Positions 1 through 9,995 of a DNA stretch of 64,000 nt are shown here, in pieces. Within the stretch, counting starts at the first letter, position 1, and the number at the start of each line of letters is the position of its first letter. Below the pieces are notes generated by a model. That model did no database searches, was not told where the DNA came from, and saw only the letters and a list, made by a program, of their open reading frames with translations. The stretch comes from Mastigamoeba balamuthi. Lineage: Eukaryota > Evosea > Mastigamoebida > Mastigamoebidae. A program made the position numbers and the translations under genes. The stretch lies in NCBI GenBank assembly GCA_902651635.1, contig CACRSC010000100.1:26326-90325 (forward strand), in the 5' to 3' direction.

Positions 1-406
1 TAGGGATGCGGGGGTATACTGCCCCCACCGAGCATGCTAGGAAAGAGGTTGGCGTGAAAGCAAATGGTGTCAGGACATCGCCAGCAGCCCGGTCCATCTC
101 ACATGCCAAAACTACCCGAATGGGCCATCATCGCAGAGGTCTGATCGCCCGCATCTCACTCTGCCAATGGTATTTTTGCTGCTGGGTCTCTGCGAGATCC
201 AACAGAGCGGTCGGGCGTCCACATCGAAGCCCCACCGAAAGTCGGCCGTCATTTCTTTGATATTCCCAAAGTGGATGCCTGACCGAAATGCACGACCGGT
301 GGCTGTTGGATCTTAGCTGCGATCGAGTTCCCCTGGCCACGGGCTCTTTTCACAACGATACGATTCATCTCCACAAATACACACGGCGGCGCAGACATCA
401 GGCAAA
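1..406. other. Non-coding flank, no gene recognised
   Basis: Short overlapping open frames here have no recognisable motif and no codon pattern like the neighbouring exons. I see it as upstream sequence of the first small-protein gene. Confidence 0.4.
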
Positions 407-598
407 ATGGCTGGCACAGACATGCTGGACGAGCTTCTCGGCGACATCGGCAAGGAGGCATCGGCTCTGCACGAGCTTCTGGCAAGCAACAGCAACGGCG
501 CGATCCCTGCAGACCTCGCATACGTTGAGCAGCAGTGCCTGCGCATGCTCGCCGCCCTCAGGGTCGCGAGAAGCCCCATGCCACTCCGGCCAGCATAG
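407..598 (+). CDS. Small helical protein, tandem family copy 1
   Basis: Predicted 63 residues, the shortest of five related proteins on the same strand between 0.4 and 5.8 kb. The shared pattern is an N-terminal amphipathic helix (LLGDIGKEASALHELL), a short Ser/Asn-rich linker (ASNSNG), a variable acidic stretch, then a second helix with conserved VEQQCLRMLAALRVAR. The ATG is chosen because family similarity begins directly after it, as in the other copies. There is no signal peptide, transmembrane segment or known domain. I do not recognise the family; two short helices could form a dimerising hairpin. The frame ends shortly after the conserved block while other copies have longer variable tails, so a spliced 3' exon is possible. 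Confidence 0.6.
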   Translation: MAGTDMLDELLGDIGKEASALHELLASNSNGAIPADLAYVEQQCLRMLAALRVARSPMPLRPA

Positions 599-1655
599 AC
601 AGGCTGGGCAGCAGGGAAACGGTACGTTTTTCCGAGTTCCTCATTCTTATGGCGATATGGAGACTCTGAGCAATTCAGAGCACATCCGATCGTACGAAGC
701 CATAATACCTCGCACATTTCCCACTTTTTTTGCCTTAACCTCCACCCCTCCCACAGAGACCGAAAAGTGCCTCCCTGATGCAAGTTCACAAACCTCCCGC
801 ACACCCAACCGCCACATAACCCTCAACGCACACCACATGAGATGAAGGTCATTGAGCACCCCGAGCACAAACCTCTGTGACTATTGATCAAGGATGGTCC
901 GATCCACAAGCAAATTTGTTCTGATCCTCCAATTGTGCGAGTGGTCATCACGCAACTGCAGAGCAGCCTTTCCATAGCGTATTTCTGTACTCACTAGTCT
1001 CGTGACGTCACCCGGAGGCCCAGGGAGGAAGTAAAGTTGCAGGACACGCAGACAACGTTGCCATTCAACAAAACAGTTCATAGAGCGCATGAGTGCACTC
1101 GGGGGTGTGTCGACGACCGCATTCTGACCCGTGAGATGTGAGGACAAGAATAGATCCCCCTTTTCACAGAATCCGACATGTTTGGTATCGCCCACAATTT
1201 GGATCGTCGCCAGCGCTGCTCCAATCCACTGTCGGGATAACTTATACTACACATCGCGGAAACACAGAGGGCTGCCTGAGCAGTGCACTCCTCGATCTCT
1301 AACTTCGAGTCACACAGCCAATTGCGGAGACTCGGGCCAGTGTTTTGAGATCTGTTGAACTTCGGCGTGGCTCTGCCATGAGATTTCCTCGTTGGCATTC
1401 ACCGTCTCCCGAGCAGATGGCTTTCCTTCTCGGCGTGTGTTCGAGTGCTCGCTCTTGTCTGTTCTTGCTCAATCACAAATCGGTTCTCGCTTTTCCACGC
1501 CCGCCTATGGATTACCTGCAGTCGGGTGCGTCTCTCATCGCCACATCGAGGCGCGAGAACGAAAAGAGGTCCAAACAGCCCTGAAATATCTGCTGCCCTG
1601 GACCGAGTCACTTTTACTTTTCTTTGTTCTGCCGTCGTAGGTCATTGCCGTGTGA
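599..1655. other. Intergenic, small-family spacer 1
   Basis: About 1.06 kb between family copies 1 and 2. Short frames on both strands look like chance frames. No tRNA, repeat or recognised protein seen. Confidence 0.4.
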
Positions 1656-2045
1656 ATGGCAGCAGGAGGAGACACACTGGACCAGCTCCTGAGCGACATA
1701 GGAGCAGAGGTAGCAGCTCTGCACGAGCTTATGACGAGCAATAGCCACGAGAGGGCCAGCAGCAGCGTGGCCCCCGAGGACCTCGTGGACGTTGAGCGCC
1801 AGTGCCTGCGCATGATAGCCGCGCTGCGCATGGCCAGGGGTCCCACTTCGCCGAGCACACCAACCCGTGTGACCCCTCACAGCAACAACAGCCCGTCGCT
1901 CACTGGTCACAACGACGCACGTGGCAGAGCAATATCCCTCGAGCTGTGGTGGATCCCCTGCATGATAACGGATGGAGCTTCGACAGGCGGATGTCCGTAT
2001 TTCCATAATCCGGGTGTCTGCTGCCATCGTCCCGGGCCACAATGA
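1656..2045 (+). CDS. Small helical protein, tandem family copy 2
   Basis: Frame of 129 residues. The first about 65 carry the family signature: LDQLLSDIGAEVAALHELM, linker TSNSHE, then VERQCLRMIAALRMARG. The remaining half is Ser/Thr/Pro-rich and matches no other copy, so either the tail is fast-evolving or translation really ends through a splice site just after the conserved block. The start is the ATG 13 codons before the first conserved residues. Function unknown. Neighbours are other copies of the same family, spaced by about 0.9-1.1 kb, which points to local tandem duplication. Confidence 0.6.
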   Translation: MAAGGDTLDQLLSDIGAEVAALHELMTSNSHERASSSVAPEDLVDVERQCLRMIAALRMARGPTSPSTPTRVTPHSNNSPSLTGHNDARGRAISLELWWIPCMITDGASTGGCPYFHNPGVCCHRPGPQ

Positions 2046-2935
2046 GGAACACCATCGAGCACGCACGTTGCTGAGAACCACACCCGCACACACACGCGCC
2101 GCCACACATCACCACGAGGCACAGAATATAGTGATCAGAAACCGAGCGTCGGAAGGCAAATGAAATCTGAATGGGGTGAGAAGCACATGCGCTGTGAGTT
2201 CACCGGACACTTCGCCGCTTCTCGGACACGAGCTGAGATCACACGCTTACAGGGCATCTGGTGGCCAGTCCGCCTTTCTGATATGACCAGCTCGTGACAT
2301 GAGAGCTGCTCGAGCCTCAAGGTGATACGATTGCATCTTAACTTCGGGAACCGAACAATTCCTTCTGTGGCATGTCCTCCATCCAGAGGATAGTCTCCGA
2401 TCTACGAAGTGCAGAGACCTATCGGTGCGGAAATACCAGCGCGAGCAGGAGCTCTCGGCGACGGAGGTGCTGAAATCTCTCCGTGGCTTAACAGGGGTAT
2501 TCCACGACCCCCACTTTCGGTGTTCGGCATGTTCGCCTTTCGCCAGCCGAGCAGAATCTTCCCCGTACATTGCCCCGATCCGGCAGAGCTATGTATCGTG
2601 GGTACGTTGGCCATAAATAGAGACAGTGGTACGCTGCAGTGCAGAGATAAATAACTGTCGGACAGCTCGTTAGAGTCAATTCCTCTATAGTGGCTCGGCG
2701 AGAACGGGTGGAAAGCCATCTTGAATTTGTAGCATGACTTGTGCGAAATGAAAATGACCTAGTTTTGCCAGAGGCTCTGGGCATCTACATAGTTATAGTG
2801 TTCACCCATTTCGGATTTCGGGAGCAAAAAACGGATTGACCAACTTTCTGAGCTGTTCCAACCTGGGCCGAATCAACGCCACTCGGCTAACAGCAGCGCT
2901 TACTCTCAGGCCCTCGGCCTCGGTGCGGCCACTCA
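2046..2935. other. Intergenic, small-family spacer 2
   Basis: About 0.9 kb with no recognised gene; short frames lack motifs. Base composition is more mixed than in exons. Confidence 0.4.
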
Positions 2936-3256
2936 ATGGCCCAGCAGGTGCTGCAGCTACTCAGCGACATCGAGACGGAAATCGCGCGGCTGCAGGAGCA
3001 CATCGCAGCCAACTCTGCAGACAACACCTCTGCGACATGGCTCTCGCAGGTGAATTTCGAGGCAATGGAGCTCCTCACCTCCCTGCGTTCTGCTCGGAGG
3101 CCTACGGGGCCCTCACTGCCGCAACAACCAGCCGAGCTGCCCCACCTGCCCCGCTTCATCCGGGCCCAGTCCTGGTGCGTTCTCCTCACGCCGCGCCCCG
3201 ATGGGGCTTCGTGGCACTCACTGGGGTGCTCGGGCGGGCCACAGGGGCGGCGCTGA
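2936..3256 (+). CDS. Small helical protein, tandem family copy 3 (divergent)
   Basis: Predicted 106 residues and the most diverged of the five paralogues. It keeps the first helix (LQLLSDIETEIARLQEHI), the Asn/Ser linker (AANSAD) and a second helix ending LLTSLRSARRPTGP, where the others have MxAALRVxRxP. The QC pair of the second helix is lost (FEAMELL instead of VERQCLRM). The tail is Pro-rich. No known domain. Family membership is inferred from the position of the helix-linker-helix pattern; function unknown. Confidence 0.5.
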   Translation: MAQQVLQLLSDIETEIARLQEHIAANSADNTSATWLSQVNFEAMELLTSLRSARRPTGPSLPQQPAELPHLPRFIRAQSWCVLLTPRPDGASWHSLGCSGGPQGRR

Positions 3257-4278
3257 TCAGAGCACCAGGGCGTCACCAAGGAGCAGGGAGGGCGAGAGTG
3301 CGCTAAGGGCCTCAGAGATGAGTCGCAGTGTGGCGACGCTGCTGCAGCTGCCACAGCTGCAGCCTCTCCGAAGCGGAGTGGCTTTCGGGGCATCTGTGGC
3401 GCCCCCGACCACTGCGAGCCAGAGGCAGGCAGCACCGCGGGCTCTGACGATGAGCTCACCGAGGGGCCCCCGCTCTCCGTGCAGCTGAGCCACGCAGCCA
3501 GATCTTTTGCACTCACACATACACACTTCATCGCGAGGAACCGGTGCGGATCACGCACGGGCGGGCCAGTCAGAATGGTCACACGAGGCGAGAGCCGAGA
3601 ATAGAACACCCGGCGTTTTTTCCTCAGAAAACTCTGCAGTTCACTACGTCGCATGAAAGACTGAGCCACCTCGGGCGCATTGCCATTCGGGCAATGGGGG
3701 TACTCTGATCTCCGAGGGCGAACACCGGCGCAAGACAAAAAATGGACAATGGAACAGAAACGAAAGCGCCGACTCGTGAGCCATCGGAAGGAAAACTGTA
3801 ACGTTGAGAACCGGGAAGAAAGAAGGCGGCTGCAGAAGCGAGGGCTCCAGAGTAAAAAAGTAATCACTCAAGCCCAGTCCGCAGCCCAACAGACCTGAGT
3901 GCATCGTAGTGTGCGCATATGGAAAGGGATGGCAGCTGTCTGCGGGTCGGTCCCTCCGGTTTCTGCAGCAGCAGATGCGAGGTCGCAGGATTCCCTCCGA
4001 CAAGACGGAAATCCCTCTCGACGTGAGTTCAGTGCCTCTACCTGCCCGTTCGGCTATTGAACTTCTTCCCCCCTTCGATTCGAAGACTGCATCTGCGCTC
4101 GGCCTCTTTTCTTCTCTCCGCAAGGAGACCCGAGTACGAAAAGGCCTAACCGACAATGTGCCCCCGTGACCGAGCTCGGTTCTTCTTCTCACAACTGTTA
4201 TATTTCCGTTGTGAGTTGGATTACCGTCCCGAAGGCCGTCGCGGTTGGCAGCCACGCACATCCAGAGAGCGAGGACAG
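3257..4278. other. Intergenic, small-family spacer 3
   Basis: About 1.0 kb between copies 3 and 4. A long minus-strand frame crosses it but overlaps copy 3 antisense and has no recognisable motif, so I treat it as a shadow. Confidence 0.35.
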
Positions 4279-4560
4279 ATGGCAGGCCAGGACAGCAGGC
4301 TGGAGCAGCTCCTCAGAGACCTCGGCACCGAGGTGGCCGCGCTGCACGAGCTGCTGGGGAGCAACAGCAACGACGAGGCCTTCAGGGTGGACCCCGCGGA
4401 CCTCGCGGGCGTGGAGCTGCAGTGCCTGCGCATGATAGCGCTGCTGCGCGTATCCAGAGGCCACACGCCGCTCGCCGCTGCTCCCAGGAGGGCCAGCGTG
4501 CCGCACCTTGTCCGCCAGCAGACAGGGTGCGCTGCTTCAGGGGTCAACCACTCGGTCTGA
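4279..4560 (+). CDS. Small helical protein, tandem family copy 4
   Basis: About 93 residues from the internal ATG. The open frame extends upstream, but similarity to the other copies starts here (MAGQDSRLEQLLRDL, compare MAGTDMLDELLGDI in copy 1). It has the family pattern LGTEVAALHELLGSNSND, an acidic stretch DPADLAGVE, then LQCLRMIALLRVSRG. It is closest by eye to copies 1 and 2. The tail is Arg/Ala-rich and probably fast-evolving. No targeting signal. Function unknown. Confidence 0.6.
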   Translation: MAGQDSRLEQLLRDLGTEVAALHELLGSNSNDEAFRVDPADLAGVELQCLRMIALLRVSRGHTPLAAAPRRASVPHLVRQQTGCAASGVNHSV

Positions 4561-5482
4561 CAGCACCTGGTCCCCAGTCAGTGACCGGCCCTCGGTGGCG
4601 TGACAACAGCGAAACAGTGGCGTCTCGAGCAACGCCAGTGCCTCCTCCATGCATCACCAGAGGTGCGTGCTCAGACAACGAATTCCAGGGCTGACAGGAT
4701 TGTCGGGGACAACACACAGCCGCTTCTTAACAAGCGCAACGAGCCCTGTGAGAGGGGACCGTCACAGATAGTCAGCTCTAACGCACCAACACACACACAC
4801 ACACCAGCCCAACACCAACACAACCACCGGACAGCGCATCGCAGCCACTGGAGGCTCACATGCGCATGAAACGCTACGCATACGCACACACATTCCCTCG
4901 AGGCGAACAAGACAGCAGCACTGTCGATCTTCCTTCTCTCTTATTTTCGTTTGAAGAGCTTCGATTCGAGACTGCTTGTGAGCAAAAACGGTGTAGGAGC
5001 AAAGACAGAAGCAGCAACCGAATGTGAATTGATAAGCCAAATAGTCTTCTACAACACTCTGATACCTCTCAGCTGATCCATCCTCTCAGAAAGAAATTGA
5101 ATCTCAATGGAATTTCTGTCATAAATGGCGCGATTTTCGCGATACGTACTATCTGCTGTCCAGCCCAACCCATACTAGCTTCGAGAATTCAATTTCCGTT
5201 CCACCTCCAACATTTCCTGCAATTCCGATCACAAATGATGGACTATCGTATTCTGTTCGCCATTATGGTCCCTTCTAATCTGCAGGAGCTAAGGCTCGGG
5301 CATGCTTAACAGGGCGTTTTCTCTGACACTCGGCCATTTTTCTCCCGTCCACGTTTCCTTTGGAAGCCCTCAGCAGGAAATGCTCAGCAAACGGCGACCT
5401 TCGAGGCCGTCCGTATCCCGAAGTCTCTGCGATCACTCGCGTCCGGTCGTCATTACATTAGAATACTCGGCATCGCCTGGTC
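4561..5482. other. Intergenic, small-family spacer 4
   Basis: About 0.9 kb without a recognised gene. It contains a short CA-rich run near 4790-4805 and an AT-richer stretch near 4920-5300. Confidence 0.4.
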
Positions 5483-5779
5483 ATGGCAAAGACAAGCAAG
5501 GACGCCCTGCTCCAGCTCCTGGGCGACATCACGGCGGAGATCAGCGCTGTGAGGCAACTCGTGTCGAGCAGCGACCACTCGGAGCTGACGGGCGCCCGGG
5601 GTGACTCTTCCGAGAGCCCCGTTGACCTGGCAGAGGTGGAGCGCCAGTGCGTGCGCATGGTCGCTGCTCTGCGCGTTACCAAGAGTCTGGCGCCTCTCAG
5701 CACGGCCGCCCACAAGCCTCCGTTTCTGGCTCGTCGTCAGCCGCGGTCCGCCTTCGCCCAGAAACAATGCACCGTGTAG
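5483..5779 (+). CDS. Small helical protein, tandem family copy 5
   Basis: Predicted 98 residues. Family signature LLQLLGDITAEISAVRQLV, linker SSSDHS, acidic stretch VDLAEVE, then RQCVRMVAALRVTKSLAP. The linker region is longer than in copies 1 and 4. The C-terminal 35 residues are basic and Ala/Pro-rich. It is the last copy before the convergent amino acid permease gene. The start ATG sits 6-7 codons before the first conserved Leu, as in the other members. Function unknown. Confidence 0.6.
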   Translation: MAKTSKDALLQLLGDITAEISAVRQLVSSSDHSELTGARGDSSESPVDLAEVERQCVRMVAALRVTKSLAPLSTAAHKPPFLARRQPRSAFAQKQCTV

Positions 5780-6047
5780 CAATTGACTCTGTACACCAGG
5801 GACGGATCTTCTGCGTGATGGTGGTCGATCTCGAGCAGCGGATGGCTTTGAGATGTCTGTTCTGCTGCTCTTGGAGACGCACTTGTGCGTGCCACCCAGT
5901 GGAAAAACGAGGGGGAAAGGAGCCAGAGTAACAATGTGCCTTTACTCAAGGAGTCGTGTGTGAGTGGGTACTGCCCTCTTCTCTTGCCCGTATGGGCAGC
6001 TGGTATGTGAAGCGGTGGCCTGGGCGAAAGCAGATGGCAGCCTGTGG

Positions 6048-9000
6048 TCACTGCGTGATGATCCGCACGCCGCCAAGAGAGCCCAGGTCCAGCGGCCACT
6101 CGGCGGTGGGGCACGGCACGAAGATGAAGTTCTTGGGAATGTGCATGATCTTGCTCAGTATGTCTGTCGCCAACCAGCGAGGGAGCCCGTCAGTAAGCGA
6201 GAACGCGCGCAGAGCGAGAAGCCATCTGGGGTGCGGCTCACCGACAGACTCGGTGTTGATGTCGCCCTGGACGAAGAGCATCGTGATGACCATGCGGGGG
6301 TACATGTCGTCGATGACCTTGAGCATGGGCTTCATGTAGACGGGCGGCGCCTGCCCCGGCTTGTTCATGAAGATGATAACGAGGAGTCCCGGGAACTCGT
6401 TGTCGTAGCTGCGCGGATGGACCACAGCCAGACCAGTCAGAACCAGCCAATAGTCAAGGGAAGGGTCCTTTGGAGCGTACACATAGGAACAGGCCTTGCG
6501 GAGCTCCGAGAGCGAGGCCGTCTTGGTGAAGAAGGCACACGAGTGGCGCGTGTCGTAGACCTTGAGGAGCTTGTGGCCGAGCCTCTCGCCAAAGTGGGGC
6601 ATCTTCACAAAGTTCGAGTGCAGCAGCATGCTGAACAGGCGGTGCCGCATCACCACTGACATGACCACGCAGAATACTCCCGTGAAGTACACAAAGAAGA
6701 ACAGCAGAATGACTGCGCGATGAAGAGTGAGATAGTCAGAAAAAAACCAAGTCAAATTCAGCCACTGTATCAAATCTGGTGGATGGAATTCAATTAATGT
6801 GCATACCAGGCTGCATATAGATGTTCCCGACCAGGGCGAGGACAATGAAGCAGGCCCCGAAGATGACCGCGAGCCAGTGGCACCTGTGCGAGCGCGGCAG
6901 CTTGGGCCTCTTGTACTTGAGCGTCAGGTTGCCGCAGGCGACGATCGTCAGCACCGTCAGGAACGCAGCCGTGAACATCCCCGACATGCTCGTCAGGTCG
7001 CCCTTGGTCACGGCGAACAGTATCGACGTCAGCGCCCAGAACGCCGCCGTCAGCCAGTGCGACGTCCCGAACAGCCTGTTCTTGGCGTCCAGAATCGGCG
7101 GCAACACCTTGTCTGAGCACAGCCTCTCCCCCAGCCCCAGAGTCCCAACGAACCTGCGCGATAATAGCATCGCAGAACCGTACGAGAGACGCTGAGAGAA
7201 AGCGGGGGGGGGCGGAATTACGCTGTGATGACGCCGCCGCAGCAGACGATGCCGGCGTTGACGCGGAGCCAGACGACGAGCCAGTGGCGGTCCGTGGCGT
7301 TGGCGAGGGCTGCGACGAGGTCGTACTGCATGTCCTTCATCGTGTCGTAGGGCACGAGGGCAGTGATGAGGAACTGGACGACGACGTTCTGGACGGTGCT
7401 CATGAGCCACATGTTGCGCAGGCACTTGGGGTAGACGCCCGGGCCCTGGCTCTCGATGTAGTTGGCCGACGTCTCGAACCCCGTCACCCCGAGCATCGCC
7501 GCGCTGAAGCCCAGCCAGATGTCCTCTGCCGCGTTGTCGTAGATGGGCCTGTGGTTCCAGTTGGCCCGCAGAGTCCCCGTGCCCACCTGTTGTGTATTGT
7601 GTGCCAGTGATTGTGTGGTTATCAGCAATCAGAATCGATAAAAGCGCTGAGGCAATGAGGAGTTGGCTGATAATTCCTGTGCGAGTTTGATGATTCCGAA
7701 GACAACGAGGACGATGATGCACATGATGTGGTGCAGGAACATCGTGAGCGACACGAACGACGAGTCGCGGACGCCGAGGACCGTCAGCGTGGCAAAGACG
7801 GCGAGCACGAGCAGAGCCAGCCAGAAGGGCGTGATGGGCGGGTTGGCTGACAGTGCGCAGAGGTACTGCGCCGCCGTGCCCGCCGACACGACCGCCGTGG
7901 CGATGTACGAGAGCAGCATCAGCACCGACGCCAGAGCAGCGAACACTGCACGAGCAGAGACGCAACACAACGCCTCTCAGTCTCCATTAAACGAGTCGGG
8001 GTCGAATTACTTCACTCGAGCTCATTCATCGAGCAATCAGTTCAATTGAATCGCCAGTCAGAACGTAGAGCAGTGCCCAACAGAAACAAGCATCCAGAGG
8101 AGGAAATGAAGATGTACGCACTCTTGGTGGAGGAGTTGAGGAGGATGTTGTAGACGCCACCGTTGAGCGGGATCGCGAGGACGCACTCGGCGTAGATGTA
8201 GCGGTAGAAGAACAGCGGGATCGCCACGATGCCCAGCGCAATCGGCGACAGCTTCCCGCACGCCACGGCGCACGGCCCCGCCGTGTACAGGATAGACCCC
8301 AGCAAGTCGTTGCCCGCGATGGCTGTGCAACACGCCAGTTTGAGCCAAAAAGAAGAAAACGGGGAGACACAGGAAACCCAAAAAAAAGAAATAAAGAGAA
8401 TGGAGTGCAACTACCCAGACCCGCTCAGTCAGATGATACATAACAGAGGTAATAGTGCGCAATGATTCGCTTTCCCCTCCCCACGGACCAGAAAGCACGA
8501 CAGAAACAATCGTGGGCTCGGGAAGAGTGAGCACGAGGAGAACGTGCCTGTGGCCAGCCACTGGCCGAGCTTGTCGTCACGGCCAGGGATCCACCAGAAG
8601 AGGCGCCTGCGGACGGTTCCCAGCGCGCTGGTGAGCGCCGGGCACCTCTGCGGCTCCGGGGCGGGCTCGGGAGTCCTGTGGCGGTGGTAGTGCGGCTGCA
8701 GCAGCTCCGAGCTCGAGTTGTAGTCCGAGTCCGACGCCGAGGGGCTCGTGCTCGACGCCCCGGGGGAGTTCTTGCTGCGGTTGCGCGACTTCTTCTTGCG
8801 GTTCTGCATGTGCTCGGACCACGCCAGGCGCCTGCCGTTCGTAGCCGCACGCACAGAGAGAAGAAGAGAAAGAGAGAGAGAGAGCGAGAGAGAGAGCACA
8901 GGGGCGAGCGGAGTGAAAAAGAAGTGAGAGGCTGCGGGCTGAGATAACTGGACCACAGCCCCAAAAGGGCCATTGGCTCGGCTCAGTGGATCGCCGAGCT

Positions 9001-9652
9001 CAGAGAAGAGGTCTTCGGGGGTACTACTGTTGTATGCGCTCTATGTGCCACACATATTTGCGGGCTCAGAGCCTGTGCCTGAAATGAACTCAGCGCACAC
9101 GCCCCAGGTGGCGAGTACCACGCACATGCACACGCACACACGTGTGCGCACACAGTCCTCCCTTAGAGCCCCAGGGCATTTCCCACCCGCACAGCTGACG
9201 AGGGCTGAGGGCCACGAGCACACGGCGACCACGACCACGCCCGGGGCGAGAGAGGAGAGAGAGCAGCGGAGAGCGCACTGCTCGGGGGAGCTGAGGTCGA
9301 TGAACTCGAGGCGGCCCTGGGCGGTGGCCTCGTCCTTGAAGGTGAGGGGCAGCACAGGGGCGGCCCTGCTGCCCTGGTCCTCGCTCTCGCGGTGGTGCGC
9401 CAGGAATGCTGCATCGTCCGCGCCCTCGCCGTAGTACTCGGGCGTGAGGGCCACGACGGCCTGCGGCGACTGGTCGAGCTGCACGTGCACCGAGAGCTCG
9501 TCGGGCACCGCTGTGCTCTGTGGCCGCGAGATCTGCTGAGCTGGTGGCTGCGGCGTCTGCGGCTCCGGCTCCTCCACCTCCACCTCGGCCTGCACGGGAG
9601 CCGCGCTCGTCGGAGGGGCCGCTGTGCTGCTGCCCGGGGCTGCCGAGTCCAT
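6048..9652 (-). CDS. APC-superfamily amino acid permease, multi-exon
   Basis: Exons run from the ATG at 9652 to the TGA at 6048. Exon 1 (to about 9290) encodes an acidic, Pro/Gln-rich cytosolic N-terminus. The next (about 8820-8550) adds a basic Ser-rich stretch ending near the membrane domain. Later exons give clear hydrophobic helices: AIAGNDLLGSILYTAGPCAV near 8320 (TM1, with the small-residue break typical of APC transporters), ALGIVAIPLFFYRYIYAE (TM2), helices at 7965-7640, the amphipathic loop GFETSANYIESQGPG near 7480 and further helices down to 6660. The last exon encodes a cytosolic C-terminal domain of about 180 residues, unusually long for APC transporters. Likely role: proton- or sodium-coupled amino acid uptake. 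Substrate cannot be read from sequence. Confidence 0.7.
8850..8908. repeat. GA-rich simple repeat
   Basis: Near-continuous GAGA/AGAG tract on the plus strand, lying in a probable intron of the permease gene and forming its pyrimidine-rich strand. Confidence 0.8.
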
Positions 9653-9995
9653 TCTGGTGTGCACGAAAACACCGGAGCCACTGATTGAAGAGAGTGGACT
9701 GCCGGCCCCACAGCGAAATAACAAGTTTTACGACCTCTCCATCTGTTCGTCAACCAAGAGGCACACGATCTGATAGAGAATTCTGCACATCCAGTGAATC
9801 TTGCCGACTATCTCGCAGCACGCCCAGCGGGCTCTTGCCGCCGGGCTGCGAACAGCATTGGCAGAGAGAGAGAGCGAGAGCAGGTGGGCGCGGGCCGTCC
9901 GGGGGCCGCGAAGAGATATTCTATTTGTGTTTTTTTTTGTTTTTACTGTTGAAACCGTTAAGGCCCGGAATACCAGCCTTTCCGCTTGGCGCGTC

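Noticed and set aside
2887-3867. 326-codon minus-strand frame over small-family copy 3
   Set aside because: It lies antisense to copy 3 and has no motif; the family signature on the plus strand is better supported.
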